Shown: in pieces, positions 25,395-36,510 of the stretch
How positions within the stretch are numbered: position 1 is the stretch's first letter
How the letters are laid out: each line of letters opens with the position of its first letter
Source: Sitta carolinensis
Taxonomy: Eukaryota > Chordata > Aves > Passeriformes > Sittidae
Assembly (NCBI GenBank): GCA_032173965.1
Contig: CM063283.1
Location: 87,130,243-87,194,242 of the forward strand
Reading direction: 5' to 3'
DNA length: 64,000 bases
The notes under the pieces: generated by a model
What the model saw: only the letters and a program-made list of their open reading frames with translations
What the model was told of the DNA's origin: nothing
Databases searched by the model: none
Made by a program: the position numbers and the translations under genes

Positions 25395-25540
25395 ACAAAA
25401 AGAAAAACCAAGCCAAACAACTAACCACCCCCCCAAAAAAAAAGCAAAAAATAATGAAACCAAAACCCTGGAAAAACTCCAAACAACCAAAAAACCCCAT
25501 ACGAATTAAAACCAAGAACAAATCCAAAAAACACCACTAG
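25395..25540. repeat. A/C-rich low-complexity tract
   Basis: Sequence built almost only of A and C in irregular AAAACC-like words, with a C7 run near 25427-25433. The opposite strand is G/T-rich, like the tract at 33.6 kb. Open frames across it reflect composition only. Confidence 0.8.
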
Positions 25541-26948
25541 AATGTTTGAGAGGAAAGTGGATCCTGCTGTCTCTGAATAAGCAAAGATGCAGCTTGAAAG
25601 AGGTCCAAGAGCCACCATTGCATATATGGAGATTTGCTGTTGCTACTTCACAACAAAGGTGGGGACTATACATTCTTTTTGATTATGATTGTCTTGCATC
25701 AATTACCTCTGGGACAGTGTTTTTTTAAGTCAGAAATTCTGTTTTGCACAACCAGCAGGGGGAGGCAAGATTTAAGGAAATAAACTGGGAAAACTTCAGG
25801 GAAACAAGTCCTTTTTAAAAGGGGAGGGCAGTTGAAAGCTTTGAACAAAAGAGAGAGGTGAGTAATACAAGACAGGAGGGTTAAGCTGGTATTTTGATTG
25901 CTATTTTCATGTCTATCAAACCATAACATGCAGTTGCCACATGTGTGAAATTCGAAAGAGCTTGCATCAGTTTATCCGTTTTTGCAATACGACCCATTTT
26001 TTTCTTACCGTGGATATATAGCTATATATAGTAGTAAAAAATACTTTATTTCCATTTTCTAGTAATGCAAGTTAATATGAAAGAACAGAGCTCTAAGTAA
26101 ACGATGTTACAAGTTTCAAAGACAATGTCTCTTGTTTAAATATTTCACATAATTGACTACTTGTGTTTAAGAACCAATGAAAGAGATGCACAGCTGGACT
26201 GAATACCCTAAAATTATTTTCAGAAATACATATCTCATTGTACTATTCAATTCTTACTTATACAGCTTTAATTCTTCTGAACAATTTACAAAACAACTTG
26301 CATAGCTATTGTGGTTAAATTTTGATTCTGCTAAGAGCATTTCAAGATATTTTCAGAGAGAGGACCTAACATTTTGATGTATATTCATGTCTTCTCCCTG
26401 AATGTTATAAAGTAGGGGCACAAGCTACACGATGAGGACTAATATTCAATGTATGTTCTTGTGCAGCTTCTTGCTGCACAGGATCTATTTTTCAGAGCAG
26501 GAAAGGGTGCAGACCTGCTCTGAACGAAAGGCTGTTCAGCTGTGTGGCTGTGTTCTGCACCAGCCAACCAAGCCTTAAGTTTCCTCTGTAAATGTGCACA
26601 TGCAAAGCTGCCTGCTGAATAACTGGCCCATGAATTTCATCAGGGATTCTTACAGGTTGCTGGGTAAACAGCAAAGTATACCATGTGGACCGCAGATTAA
26701 TATCCTTGACATGGATCATCAAGGAGCCTTTTCAGCTCATTGCTCCTTCTGTACACCTCCACAGATCCAAACTGTTATCTGTCTCATAGGTCTACTTTCC
26801 TCCACACAGTCTAGACTACTCTTTACAAATATGATTAAAGTGTTTGTGCATGTCTATTTAAAACCCTACCAATGATATTCATATTTATTGTATATGTATA
26901 AACCCTAAAGAGCATATAGACTTAAAAAGGAGGTATATGCTACCATTT
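25541..26948. other. non-coding DNA, no gene seen
   Basis: Short frames only, none recognisable. A perfect 16-bp AT palindrome (ATATATAG then CTATATAT) is at 26014-26029. Confidence 0.5.
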
Positions 26949-27099
26949 TGGTATGGTATGTAGGTATGGTATGGTATGGTATGGTATGGTATGGTATGGT
27001 ATGGTATGGTATGGTATGGTATGGTATGGTATGTATGGTATGGTATGGTATGGTATGGTATGGTATGGTATGGTATGGTTTGGGGTATAGTATGATATG
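26949..27099. repeat. pentanucleotide microsatellite (GGTAT)n, about 26 units
   Basis: GGTAT/TATGG units run from about 26950 to 27078, with degenerate copies to about 27099. There are two visible interruptions: a TA insertion near 26961 and loss of one G near 27033. These split the array into clean blocks of roughly 14 and 9 units. Such arrays are length-variable. Confidence 0.97.
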
Positions 27100-28224
27100 T
27101 TTGCTGTTGTTATTACCTTAATCCTAACTTCCTAGGCTCTCATGACACCGAGTCTCAAAGCATGCAGATATAACAGTTACTTGTAATTACAGCTTTGACG
27201 AGTTATTTGAATCAATGTATTCCAGAGCACAGGAAAAGTTCCAGCCTCATGGCTTTGATACTGACAGATCTGGTGCAAAGTGGGTGTTTGGATACAATGC
27301 CAAGCATAATTGGTGCCAGCAGTGGAGATTACATGTGCTGGCTCTATGGAAACTTTTCGACTTATACAATTGTTAGGGACAGGGCCATGCATGATAGCAC
27401 ACATGAAATCAGAGCACATCCTTCATGTGAGGGTGATATCATTAATTTGGTCTCAGCCTTCAGTATGATTTTTGGAAATAAGAAGGAATACATGCCTTAT
27501 TGCTTTGGTTCTGCACTTCTGTCAAGTTCTTCACTCAAATCAGAGGGTAGATACTGGCACCATCCTCCAGATTCAGCTGCTCTTCTTCACCAGGTTTCAA
27601 ATATAGCATCTAGAAATTTTTATTTTACCTCCTCCAGTAAGGCCATCTGTTCCCATAGCTTTCCCTCAAAACACCTGGCATTATCTTTTTTAGAATTTCT
27701 GGACTTCTTTGAGGTTTTTTTTTTTTTTTATCATGTTTAGGGGAAAATAAAGATTTGAAAGCACACTTTTAAATAAAGGAGTACACATATCTCTTTTGTT
27801 GCTATTCTCATTTGTCATGCAGGAAAGTGACAGGCTATTCTGGCTGAATTCAGAAGTCCATTTCACCTACAGTCCTGCCAGGATAAGATTCCTATTGAAG
27901 ATTCCTAACAAGGTGAAAAGGCAACGTCTATAAAAACTGAGTGATAACAATACTTCAAAGCTAAAACACAGACTAATTTTATTGAAATTCTTACAGGAAA
28001 TAGTGGGTTTAATTCCCTTCCTCCATAGCAAGAAATTTTAGCACATTGCAACAGTTTTCCATAAAACTTATTGTCTTAACAAAAATATATTATTACTTAA
28101 ATAACTAAAGGTCTAGATTTAAACCCACAAATTCACAACCTGGAAGCACCCCAGAAACCCTTTGTGATTTTGCAGTTGCATGACAAAGATATGAAGGTTT
28201 GATGGATCTAAGAAGGGATTTGTG
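27100..28224. other. non-coding DNA, longest open frame in window but no gene call
   Basis: The stretch holds the longest frame of the window, 181 codons at 27195-27740 on +. It has no recognisable domain or family signature. Its last residues are poly-F from a T15 run (27715-27729). A reading frame of this size is expected once or so in 64 kb of AT-rich DNA. No LTR or LINE was identified in it. Confidence 0.45.
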
Positions 28225-28330
28225 GTCTGGAGAACTCAATGAAATTCCTTGGCCTGTCTTATACAGAATGTCAGACTAGACTCTGGTGATCACTTAAAAT
28301 AGAATAATTTAAAACAGATTCAGTTCCAGC
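28225..28330 (+). mobile_element. very old CR1/L3-like LINE tail
   Basis: The segment around 28248-28310 reads 'ttggcctgtcttatacag', 'atgtcagactagact', then 'gatcac' and 'ttaaaatag'. It follows the order of the 3' end of old reptile/bird CR1-type elements (ggcctgtgttatgcagg, aggtcagactagatgatca, ccttaaaatcta). The match is short and diverged and there is no coding part. Orientation is + because the Lys/Ala-like tail order runs left to right. Confidence 0.5.
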
Positions 28331-31300
28331 AGTTTCTAAAAGGTCTGGTAAGACTTAGTGAATTAGCATTTGGAAAGTTAGATCATACTCATGCTTCAAG
28401 TAGTCACAGCTTCTCCTCAGCACACTTTTTCAATGTGAATAACCAGGTATGAGTAATGTCTCTTGACCAGCAAAAGGATCTGCATCAAAGACACCTGAAC
28501 TGCACCTGCTCCTCTGCCGTCTATAAAACTTGAAGCAAGAAGACTTCTTGGCTGACAAGCTGAAAAGTTTTGGATCCAGTGGCTGTCCCATCATACGTAC
28601 CATTTTCACATTACACTGCAAGAGAACCTGCCTAAAGTAAAGACTTATTTCAGGGATAACATTTGGGACCAGTGACAAATGCCTGGCTGATCCAGTTGTA
28701 TAACTTATGCTAAGATACAGAGACAACCCAGACAACTCTTAAGAAATTGTTACAAGCTTGTGTTACAGCACTTCTAAAGAGGGAAGGATGCTCCAGAGCC
28801 AAACCCCATCAAGCCAATGTCTTTAATATATGATTTTAAAGATAAAGCACTGAAGTAATTTATAAATTGTCTGTCACCAATGGCTGAACAACACCTTCTT
28901 TCCAAGCAAGCCTGAGTTACACTTGAGAAAGTATGTCCTGGCTGAGCACTGAACATCATTCAACCTGCTGAAGTTGGGTTTGAAAGTGATATGGGCACAG
29001 ATGCAGTGTTCAAAGGCCAATCAGCTGTGTCTGACACCATATACCACCATATGCTTTTAGACAAAATAAAGTATATGAGAGAAAAGCAATGTATATTATG
29101 ACTGATACAATTTCTATCTGAAAAAGGACAAATTTGCCCATAATCAGCAATGATTTCTAAGTCTGTAAGAATAGCTAATAGTGGAGGCTACAGCATGCTC
29201 TACCACATGGGCATGTGCTTGAGTCTTATTATCCAGCATCTGTGTGAACAATCAGAAGTCCATTCTCATAGCAGAAGTATTATTTCTGCTAGTAATATTT
29301 GTAAATCTGACTAGATTAAGGGCTTCACGTGAGTACAAACCAAATTTATGTCCATGTTCCTCAGGTTTTCACATTATACTACCAAAATCCAATTACAAAC
29401 CAACCCAAATCTATCTGATTAAACAGTATCTTTTCTTCTTCTTTGTTTTTTAATGTTTTTTTTTTTTTTCCCTGAAATCACAAGCCCAGTAAATTTAGTG
29501 TGATTTGGAACAGGCTATTGTTTGCCTACTGTTGCAATCCTGTTTATTTTGGGCATATATAGGAAAGAAAAAATATAAGTTCCATGCACTGAATCTTATA
29601 CTGAAGAAGCTCACAAATTCTAAATGGACATTAAGCTGAGAACAATATGAATGACTACACTTGCACTCTCCAAGGGCTTCTTATAAAAACAAGAAGGGGC
29701 TGTTCATGCAGAGAAGTTAGGCAGTATTAAGAGAGTGTTGTGGCTGTATTATTTAATGCCTTTGACTGGATGAATGGAACAAACTGCCTGGGCATTTTGG
29801 GATCACCCCACAAAAATCCAAAAGCACAGTTGTGAATAAAGTGGAATCCTTCCAACAGAGTGAAGACTGAGGTACTGACTGCTGGGGTATGCTACAGCTG
29901 TTGGCCAGCTGCTGTAAGATTTCCAACTACAATGGAGCCATTTAATAAATCATCAAGGGTTCTGCATCCCATTCAGTTTGTTTTAGTGAAAAAAGGGAAA
30001 ATGATCACTGACTTTTTCAAATACCTACTTGGGAGTTCAAGGATAGACTGACCAGTCTGGACATGTTTGACTTATGTTCAAAAACTGTTGATAGCACAGA
30101 AGATTTATATAAATATAAAACATAGACGTGCCAACGTGGAAAATCACAGATCAAAAAATACCTTAATGTACCATGGATGGTAATTCTTCTACGGAGCAAG
30201 TCACAACATGCAAACAGTTTTGGAAAAAACACACAGTGACCCTAGAAGGACACAGGAAAAAAACACCCTGATGCTCAGAAAGTTTATTACTCAATTTCTT
30301 TGTGCTATTACATTTCAGCCAGCATGCATGCTTCATATTCCAAATAAGAAGTAGGGAAAGATTTTCCAGAGAAGGTCATAAATGAATATTAGGAAAAATA
30401 GTGCTCTCCTGTATTAGATAAACTTTTCAGCTTTTTTGTGTGTTTATTTGTTTTTCAAATTCTGAGACATATCTACATCTTAGTCAGAGGCACCATAGGA
30501 CAATTCAAAAAATACTATGCTTTTGACTTACAGATCACACTGATTCCCTGTCTCAGGTAAACAATGTTAACTATTAATTTGATTTTCCTATTTAATATGA
30601 GATGATTGTTTCAGAATGAGTTCAGATTGCTTGGCCCCATTTACAGTTTTATGTCTTTCTCTGCATCTTATGATTTTGCAAATATATGTCACTTTCTTTT
30701 CAAATTTAAACCTCTCAAAGATGTTTCTCCTTCTGGTTTTGAGGGAAATTAATAATATTATTTTATTAATATATAAAGAAATATATAATAATGCAAATTA
30801 TCCAAAGACACTTAGAAAACAGGATTTGAAGTAAATTTTATGTGGATTACTTTGGTGAAAAAGATCCCAATGATCTAAACACCCCAAGTTACTCAGTGCT
30901 ATTAATTATTTACTGGTGCTTTTGTGAAAGCAATATTTTATTGGTATAAATTGCTACTAATTTTATATATTTGATCTTGAAATTTGGTAATACAAATTCC
31001 ACTCAGATGTTGCTACATTTCTTCCTTTGTTTTTGCCTTTCCTGTCCTGAAGGTTGCCAGCAGGATTAGATTTACACAGGGTACTTTCGATAGCATACAC
31101 AAAATATTTCTATTGCAACATTGTGCACATCTCAAGAGCACCCCACAATTTAGAAGTTTTACAAGGCCAAATTGAATGTGTTGTGCCCCTCAGAACTTCA
31201 CAAAGTGCAATGGAACAAATAAAGGGACAAATAATTGAGGCTGAGATCAAAGAGTAAAGAAAATTCTGTAATGAAGAATATGAAATGGACACATCATTTT

Positions 31301-33582
31301 GAAGAACGTGTCAAATAGTACCAGCACTGGAAAGGAAATGAGAAGTCGGGTGAAGTTAAAGAGTCAGAGAGGCTATCAATGTGGAAAAGGAAGTAATCAA
31401 AGACAGCAATTTGGCAGCACATTGCAGAAGAAAGAATGTTGAAATTATCTGTAAATTCATCAACTGAGATTTTACTTTGTCAGAAAAAAATCTTTTTCTC
31501 CACAATTATATGGAAGAAATATTACTTTTAGCAGCTCACCTCACCTGCCACACCTCATATTCCAGATGGTTTTACATACCTTGATAAAGCAGATCTTCTA
31601 CTTGAAAAATATTTTGATTTCAGCAGTAGGTTCACCATTAGTAATAGCCAAATTCCCACTCAAACTCTCACCCATTTCCCCTGCATAAGTACGGTGAGAG
31701 GAAATAAATCAGGCAGAAGAATGTTTGTGGACCGAGGTAAAGAGGGAGATTGCTTACCAATTACTATGGCTGGCAAAACAAAATTGTTTTCAGAAATATT
31801 AATTTATTGACAATTAAAATTGACTTGGATAGTGAGAAACAAAATAAAGCAACAGATGTTACCGCCATAATTTTTCTGCTCTGTTTCCCAGGCTTAACCT
31901 CACCCCTCTACTCCCATCTCATTTATTTCTGTAATGTGGTAGAATGGGAAGTGGAGAATGAGGACTATGATCTGTACATGCCAGTTTGTTTCTCCTCTTC
32001 CTCTTCATACTTTTCCTCTAAACCAGCATGAATTCTCAATGGGGCTCCTTGCTCTTCATGAAATATCCGCTATCTCCCAACCTGACAAGCTCCTCCACCT
32101 CCTGCTCTGACCTTGGTGTTCTCTCTGCTGTTTCTCCCAGTTGGGTTGGCTTTTTTTGTTTTGTGGTTTTTTTGGTTTTTTTTTTTAATTATTCTCTTCT
32201 TTGTGCATACATAATTTTTGTCATTTATTTCATATGTCTTCCCTTAGATGACACGAGCATTATTGCTGTGTCCTGCCATGAGTCTGCTGGAAGTGTTTGG
32301 CATCATCTGAGTAGAGCATAGAGCAGCCTTCAGTTTCTTCTCACACTTGCACAATGCCATGGCTGACACGAGGCTGCCTACACCCTTCATGGCCTTACAC
32401 GGTGCTGCAGTGAGGCTGCTTCCACTGGAGGCACACAAATCTGCAGGACTGCATTAGTATTTTGTAAGACAGTTTCTGCTATGTGAGGCGTGTGTTTTTT
32501 GTAAGGTACTGTGACAGATGTGAAAAGTCCTCACGAGGAAAAGAGTAGCAGGAAAGGGAAAGGACCAAAATGTCAAAATCATCTACTTTTGCTCTCACAA
32601 ATCTTCCTGGGTATCAGTGTTAGTTCTGTAAATGATAACTGACATGATCCAGTTGCAAAGTTTTACTTCTTAAGATGGGGAGCTGGTGAATCCTGACATG
32701 GTGATCCTTCTCTTAGTCACACTACCTTCAAGTTTTCAACCCAGGTCACAGAGTATTTTCTGTTCAGTCTCTATTTTTGTTTAGTCAGGATTCTAACTAC
32801 AGTCTGACATTGCGATAAAGATTTGTTCTAAAAGCAAGAACTTGCCTAACTAACATTTAAAAATAATATTGTTAGCAAAATCATTAATAGAACTCCAAAC
32901 ATATTTTGAAAAAGAAAATAGGTCTTGTATTACATATTAAAAGAAAATCCAAGTGAATGCAGAACAAGGTGAAAAAAATTGAGTCAGTAGAGGAACTTAA
33001 TGGAATTATATAATTTCAATTATTATTATACTTCAGTGGAACATAGGTGTACTCCACAAGGGAGGAATAATTTGGCATCTCTCTTGAGACTAGCCATTTC
33101 CTGGTTTCCACAGCACTGGAGTGGGAGAGATCTTTGTGCTCCCTTGAGGAGTAGCAAGGTTGAGATCTTCCTCTGAGAGTGAAAGATTGCTGTGGAAACA
33201 CCTAATACCAATTCAATATAATAACAGTATACTAGTTGTTATTTTGAGCAAAAACATATTTGTCATAATGATGCGATAAAATAAAAAAATAAGAAGTAAG
33301 ACAGGCTCCAGGCTCTTCGTGGGTAATTAGTAATGGTGAGTAAACTCAAACCTTTTTTAATATAATTCCTGAATGTGTGCTCAGCTTGGATCTTTATTTT
33401 AAAAGTTCATAACACATGACATGATATGTCATGCAGTCACTTTGTAAATGTCAAGCTCTTAATGGAAATAAGTCTTTCATTGTTTATTCAACTTACATTA
33501 CATCCAGCAGCACTCAGGACTAGATTTGTCCTGCATAGTTGCCGGTTCATCACATCTAAATGGAGAGCACTGCTGCTTTAAA
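28331..33582. other. non-coding DNA, no gene seen
   Basis: Frames up to about 101 codons (28430-28735 on -) carry no recognisable motif. No LTR, CR1 tail, tRNA or other repeat was recognised over this 5.2 kb, apart from short T or A runs (for example near 29454-29470 and 32170-32186). Confidence 0.5.
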
Positions 33583-33862
33583 TTTTGGTGGGGTTTTTTG
33601 TTTGTTTGTTTTTCGTTGGGTTTTGTTGTTGTTTTGGGTTTTGTTTTGGGTTCTATTTGGGTTTTTTTGGTTGGTTGGTTTTTTGGGGGCTTGGGGGGTT
33701 TTTTTGGGTTTGTTGGTTTTTGGGGGTTTTTTTAGGGGTTTTTTTGTTTGTTTTTTTGGTTTGGTTTGGTTTGGTTTGGTTTGGTTTTGTTTTGTTTTGT
33801 TTTGTTTGGTTTGGTTTTTTTGTTTTGTTTTGTTTTGTTTTGTTTTGTTTTGTTTTTGTTGG
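33583..33862. repeat. G/T-rich low-complexity tract with many G runs
   Basis: About 280 bp is almost entirely G and T on the + strand. The left two thirds holds repeated runs of 3-6 G separated by T runs (for example GGGGG, GGGGGG, GGG, GGGGG and GGGG between 33684 and 33740). The right part is (GGTTT)n passing into (TTTTG)n at 33756-33855. Runs of G at this density satisfy the usual pattern for intramolecular G-quadruplexes on the + strand. The 100-110-codon frames here (F/G/W/V-rich, or K/P/N/T-rich on -) are composition artefacts. Confidence 0.9.
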
Positions 33863-34959
33863 CCCCAAAAGCAGTAGAGAAGCTAAAAGACAGCTAACAA
33901 TCAAGCAGACTGACTGAGGGCTGAATCACCTTCAGAAGTATGCCTTTTCCTCTATTTTTCATCTGTAACGAGAGCTAAGGGCTGTTTCTAACTTAATCCC
34001 ATGGATAGATGGATGAATATAAGATAATCTGCATAGTTGTGAATATTATTTTTTCTGTTGTTCCTGTGTCCTCTTGGATAGAAGGAGTTCTCTTTGAGCT
34101 CATGAGGATGCTTCTTCCCAGAACTTTCTAGGATTTTGAAATCAGGAAATTAGAAAATATTTCATTTTTTTCTCATATTTTTGAGGGAAGAATGTCAAAT
34201 AAGGGGCCATTCATTGATTTCACCTGATTTCTGAAAACAGATTGAAAGTGTTAGTGCTCTGGGCATTAGCAAGAGGGAATGTAGATTTTTGGTCGGCTTA
34301 AATTCCCTAAGATTCTTAGGAGTCAGAAGAACAGAGCAGAGGCAGAGAGAAACAGCTACTGAACAGTCTGGCAGGCAGATGTGGATAGAGAACAAAACAT
34401 AACAGGGTGATGTTTGCTAGTGGCACAGTTATTATGTGTAATACCCTACTCAAAGTAAAGCATTCTTGCTCAGGGAAACCATAGTGATTCATATGTGGTT
34501 GTGAATGAGTTTCTAATAATGCTCTAAAATTCTCTGGAGTTTGTAAAGGAATTCTGGCATTGTTCATTAATAAAACCAACATATTCCCTATACTCCCTAC
34601 CCACTACAAACAAAAACTGATTCTACCATTATTAATGGGACCTATAAGGAAATTACTTATTTGGATTGCGTAGTAGAACTAGTAACACAATAAAGCATGG
34701 GCAAATATAGATAAGCATTGAGCTAGGAGACTAATTTTAACAAAATATTGAATTGCATTCTGCAAAAGAAAAAAAGAAAGTAATCAACAGTAGAAACATG
34801 TTAATTAGAGCTGGTCAAAATCATCAGATCCTCCCTGGTTTGTATGATTTATGCATATGGCTTCAGCCTGATGTGTGTGTTCAATTTTAGACCAAACACA
34901 TTAAAACCCAAACAATTGGAAGGAAATTTAATGTAGAAACATCAAATCTTCATGGTTTT
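33863..34959. other. non-coding DNA, no gene seen
   Basis: Only short anonymous frames. No repeat family was recognised. Confidence 0.5.
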
Positions 34960-35375
34960 CAAAGAAACCTGCTCCAACAGGTCAATGTCAGGTGTGCTAA
35001 GGACCCCAGAGGTGGACACAGTACTTCAGGTGGGGTCTCACGAGTGCAGAGTAGAGATGGAGAATCACCCACCTTGCCCTTCCAGTCATACTTTAGATGC
35101 AGCCCAAGATACAGTTGGCTTTCCTAATTGTAAGCCCACATTGCTGGCTCTAGTTTTTCATCTACCAATATCCCCAACTCCTTCTTTGCAGGGCTGCTCA
35201 AAATCTATTCATTTTTCAATCTGTATTGATACTGGTGACTGCTCCAACTCAGGTGCAGAACTTTGCATTTAGCCTTGTTGAATTTCTTGAGGTTTATGTT
35301 GGCTCACTTCTCAAGCCTGTCAAGGTTGCTCCATATGGCATCTCTACCTCAATGCATATCACCTATATATACCTA
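34960..35375 (-). mobile_element. CR1 LINE internal fragment (ORF2, RT C-terminal part), minus orientation
   Basis: On the minus strand the sequence encodes a broken but clear piece of CR1 ORF2. It runs FNKAKCKVLHL, then a degraded tyrosine-rich stretch, then KELGILVDEKL, then a damaged 'ANRILGCIK' block, then the 'LVRPHLEYC' region, ending near a leucine/glutamate-rich 'DLLEQV' block. On + it reads like the usual reversed CR1 phrases (gtggacacagtacttcaggt, ggtggggtctcacgag, gatgcagcccaagata). Stops and frameshifts are present. The element's 3' UTR and terminal ATTCTATG repeat are absent on the left, which is unusual because CR1 copies normally lose the 5' end. A later deletion is likely. Confidence 0.88.
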
Positions 35376-35437
35376 GTCATTCACATTAAATAAATCTTTT
35401 CTGCCACAGATAATTTCAATTTATGTACCATAGGCAG

Positions 35438-36510
35438 CATAGAGGGTTGACCCTGGCTTGATGCCAGGCACCCATCAAAGATGGTTTGCCACTCCCCTCC
35501 ACAAGTGAAGCAGGGAGACAAAATATAACAAAGGTTGAGATACTGAGTTGTTACTTGTAAGGGGCAGAGATCACACACAGAATACTGTCACAGGCAAAAC
35601 AGACTCATCTTGGGGATTTAAATGGTTTTATTACTAACAAAATCAGAGCAGGGAAATGAAAAGTAAAAGAAATCTTAAAAAATACCTTCCCCCCCCCCCT
35701 CCTTTTCAAGCTGTACCTCCTCCCTCTCAGCAGTGTAGGGAGATGGGAAGTGGGAGTTATAGACAGGTCGTCCTATGTTTTCCCTGGTTCTACTCAGAGA
35801 GAAGAATTCTTCTACTGCTGCACTGTGGGGTCCCTCCAATTGGAGACCATCCTCCATGGACTTCTACAATGTGAGTCCATCTCACAGGAAACAGTTCTCC
35901 ACAAAATGCTACAATGTGGGTCACTTTTCCACGTGTTTTCTTCAGGATCAGCCTGCTCCAGCAAGTGGTCCTCACAGAGTCATGAGTCCTACTAGAAAAA
36001 CTGCTCCAGAATGGGTTCTTCTCTTCATGGGTCCACAGGTCCCAGCATGGGCTTCCCATGGATTCACAGCTTCCTCTCAGGCATCCACCTGCTCCAGTGT
36101 GGGTCTTCTTCATGGACTGCAGATGGATCTCTACTCCTTGTGTTCCTCCATGGGCTGCAGGGGCACAGCTGCCTCACCATGATCTTCATCTTGGGGTGCG
36201 GGGAAATCTCTGCTCCAGAGCCTAGAGCACCTCCTTCCTCTCTTCTGCACTGACCTTGCTGTCTGTTGAGGTGTTCCTCTGAGGTATTCGCACTTCTCAC
36301 TTTTCTAGTTGCAATTACCTCTGTCCAATAACTTAATTTTTACTTCTTAAGTGTGTTGTCACAGAGGCATTACCACAATTGGTGGCACATCCATCCTGGA
36401 GCTGCCTGGCATTGGATCAGATGAACATGGAGAAAGCTTCTAACAGCTTCTCACAGAAGTGACCACTGTAGCCTCTCTGCTGAAAAACCTGACCATATGA
36501 ACCAAATACA
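35438..36510 (-). mobile_element. solo LTR of an avian ERVL-type endogenous retrovirus, minus orientation
   Basis: About 1.07 kb matches the avian/passerine ERVL LTR layout as I recall it. On the minus strand it begins TGTATTTGGTTCATATGG and passes 'ccaatgccaggcagctcc' and 'gcctctgtgacaacac'. It then has the characteristic series of degenerate units built on 'ctgcagyccatgg', 'ggagcagg' and 'cccacactg'. It continues through 'AATAAA' (complement of 35627-35632), then 'gagtctgttttgcctgtgac', and ends 'gccagggtcaaccctctatg'. No gag-pol-env sequence lies on either side, so it is a solo LTR left by recombination. Flanks share GCAG (35434-35437 and 36511-36514), a possible remnant of the target duplication. 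A C9 run at about 35690-35698 falls within it. Divergence suggests moderate age. Confidence 0.85.
35627..35632 (-). promoter_or_regulatory. polyadenylation signal of the ERVL LTR
   Basis: TTTATT on + is AATAAA on -. It sits in the last fifth of the LTR, where the R/U5 polyadenylation signal is expected. Confidence 0.5.

Noticed and set aside
26949..27099. GGTAT array as a CRISPR-like repeat
   Set aside because: Contiguous 5-bp units without spacers, in a vertebrate genome.
27195..27740. 181-codon + frame, the longest in the window
   Set aside because: No domain or family pattern; ends in poly-F from a T15 run; length is within chance for AT-rich DNA of this size.
28430..28735. 101-codon - frame with an RRQRSR patch, considered as a viral fossil
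   Set aside because: No order of motifs matching any viral family I know.
33560..33917. 105-110-codon frames rich in F, G, V, W, and a K/P/N/T-rich frame on -
   Set aside because: Pure composition artefacts of the G/T tract.
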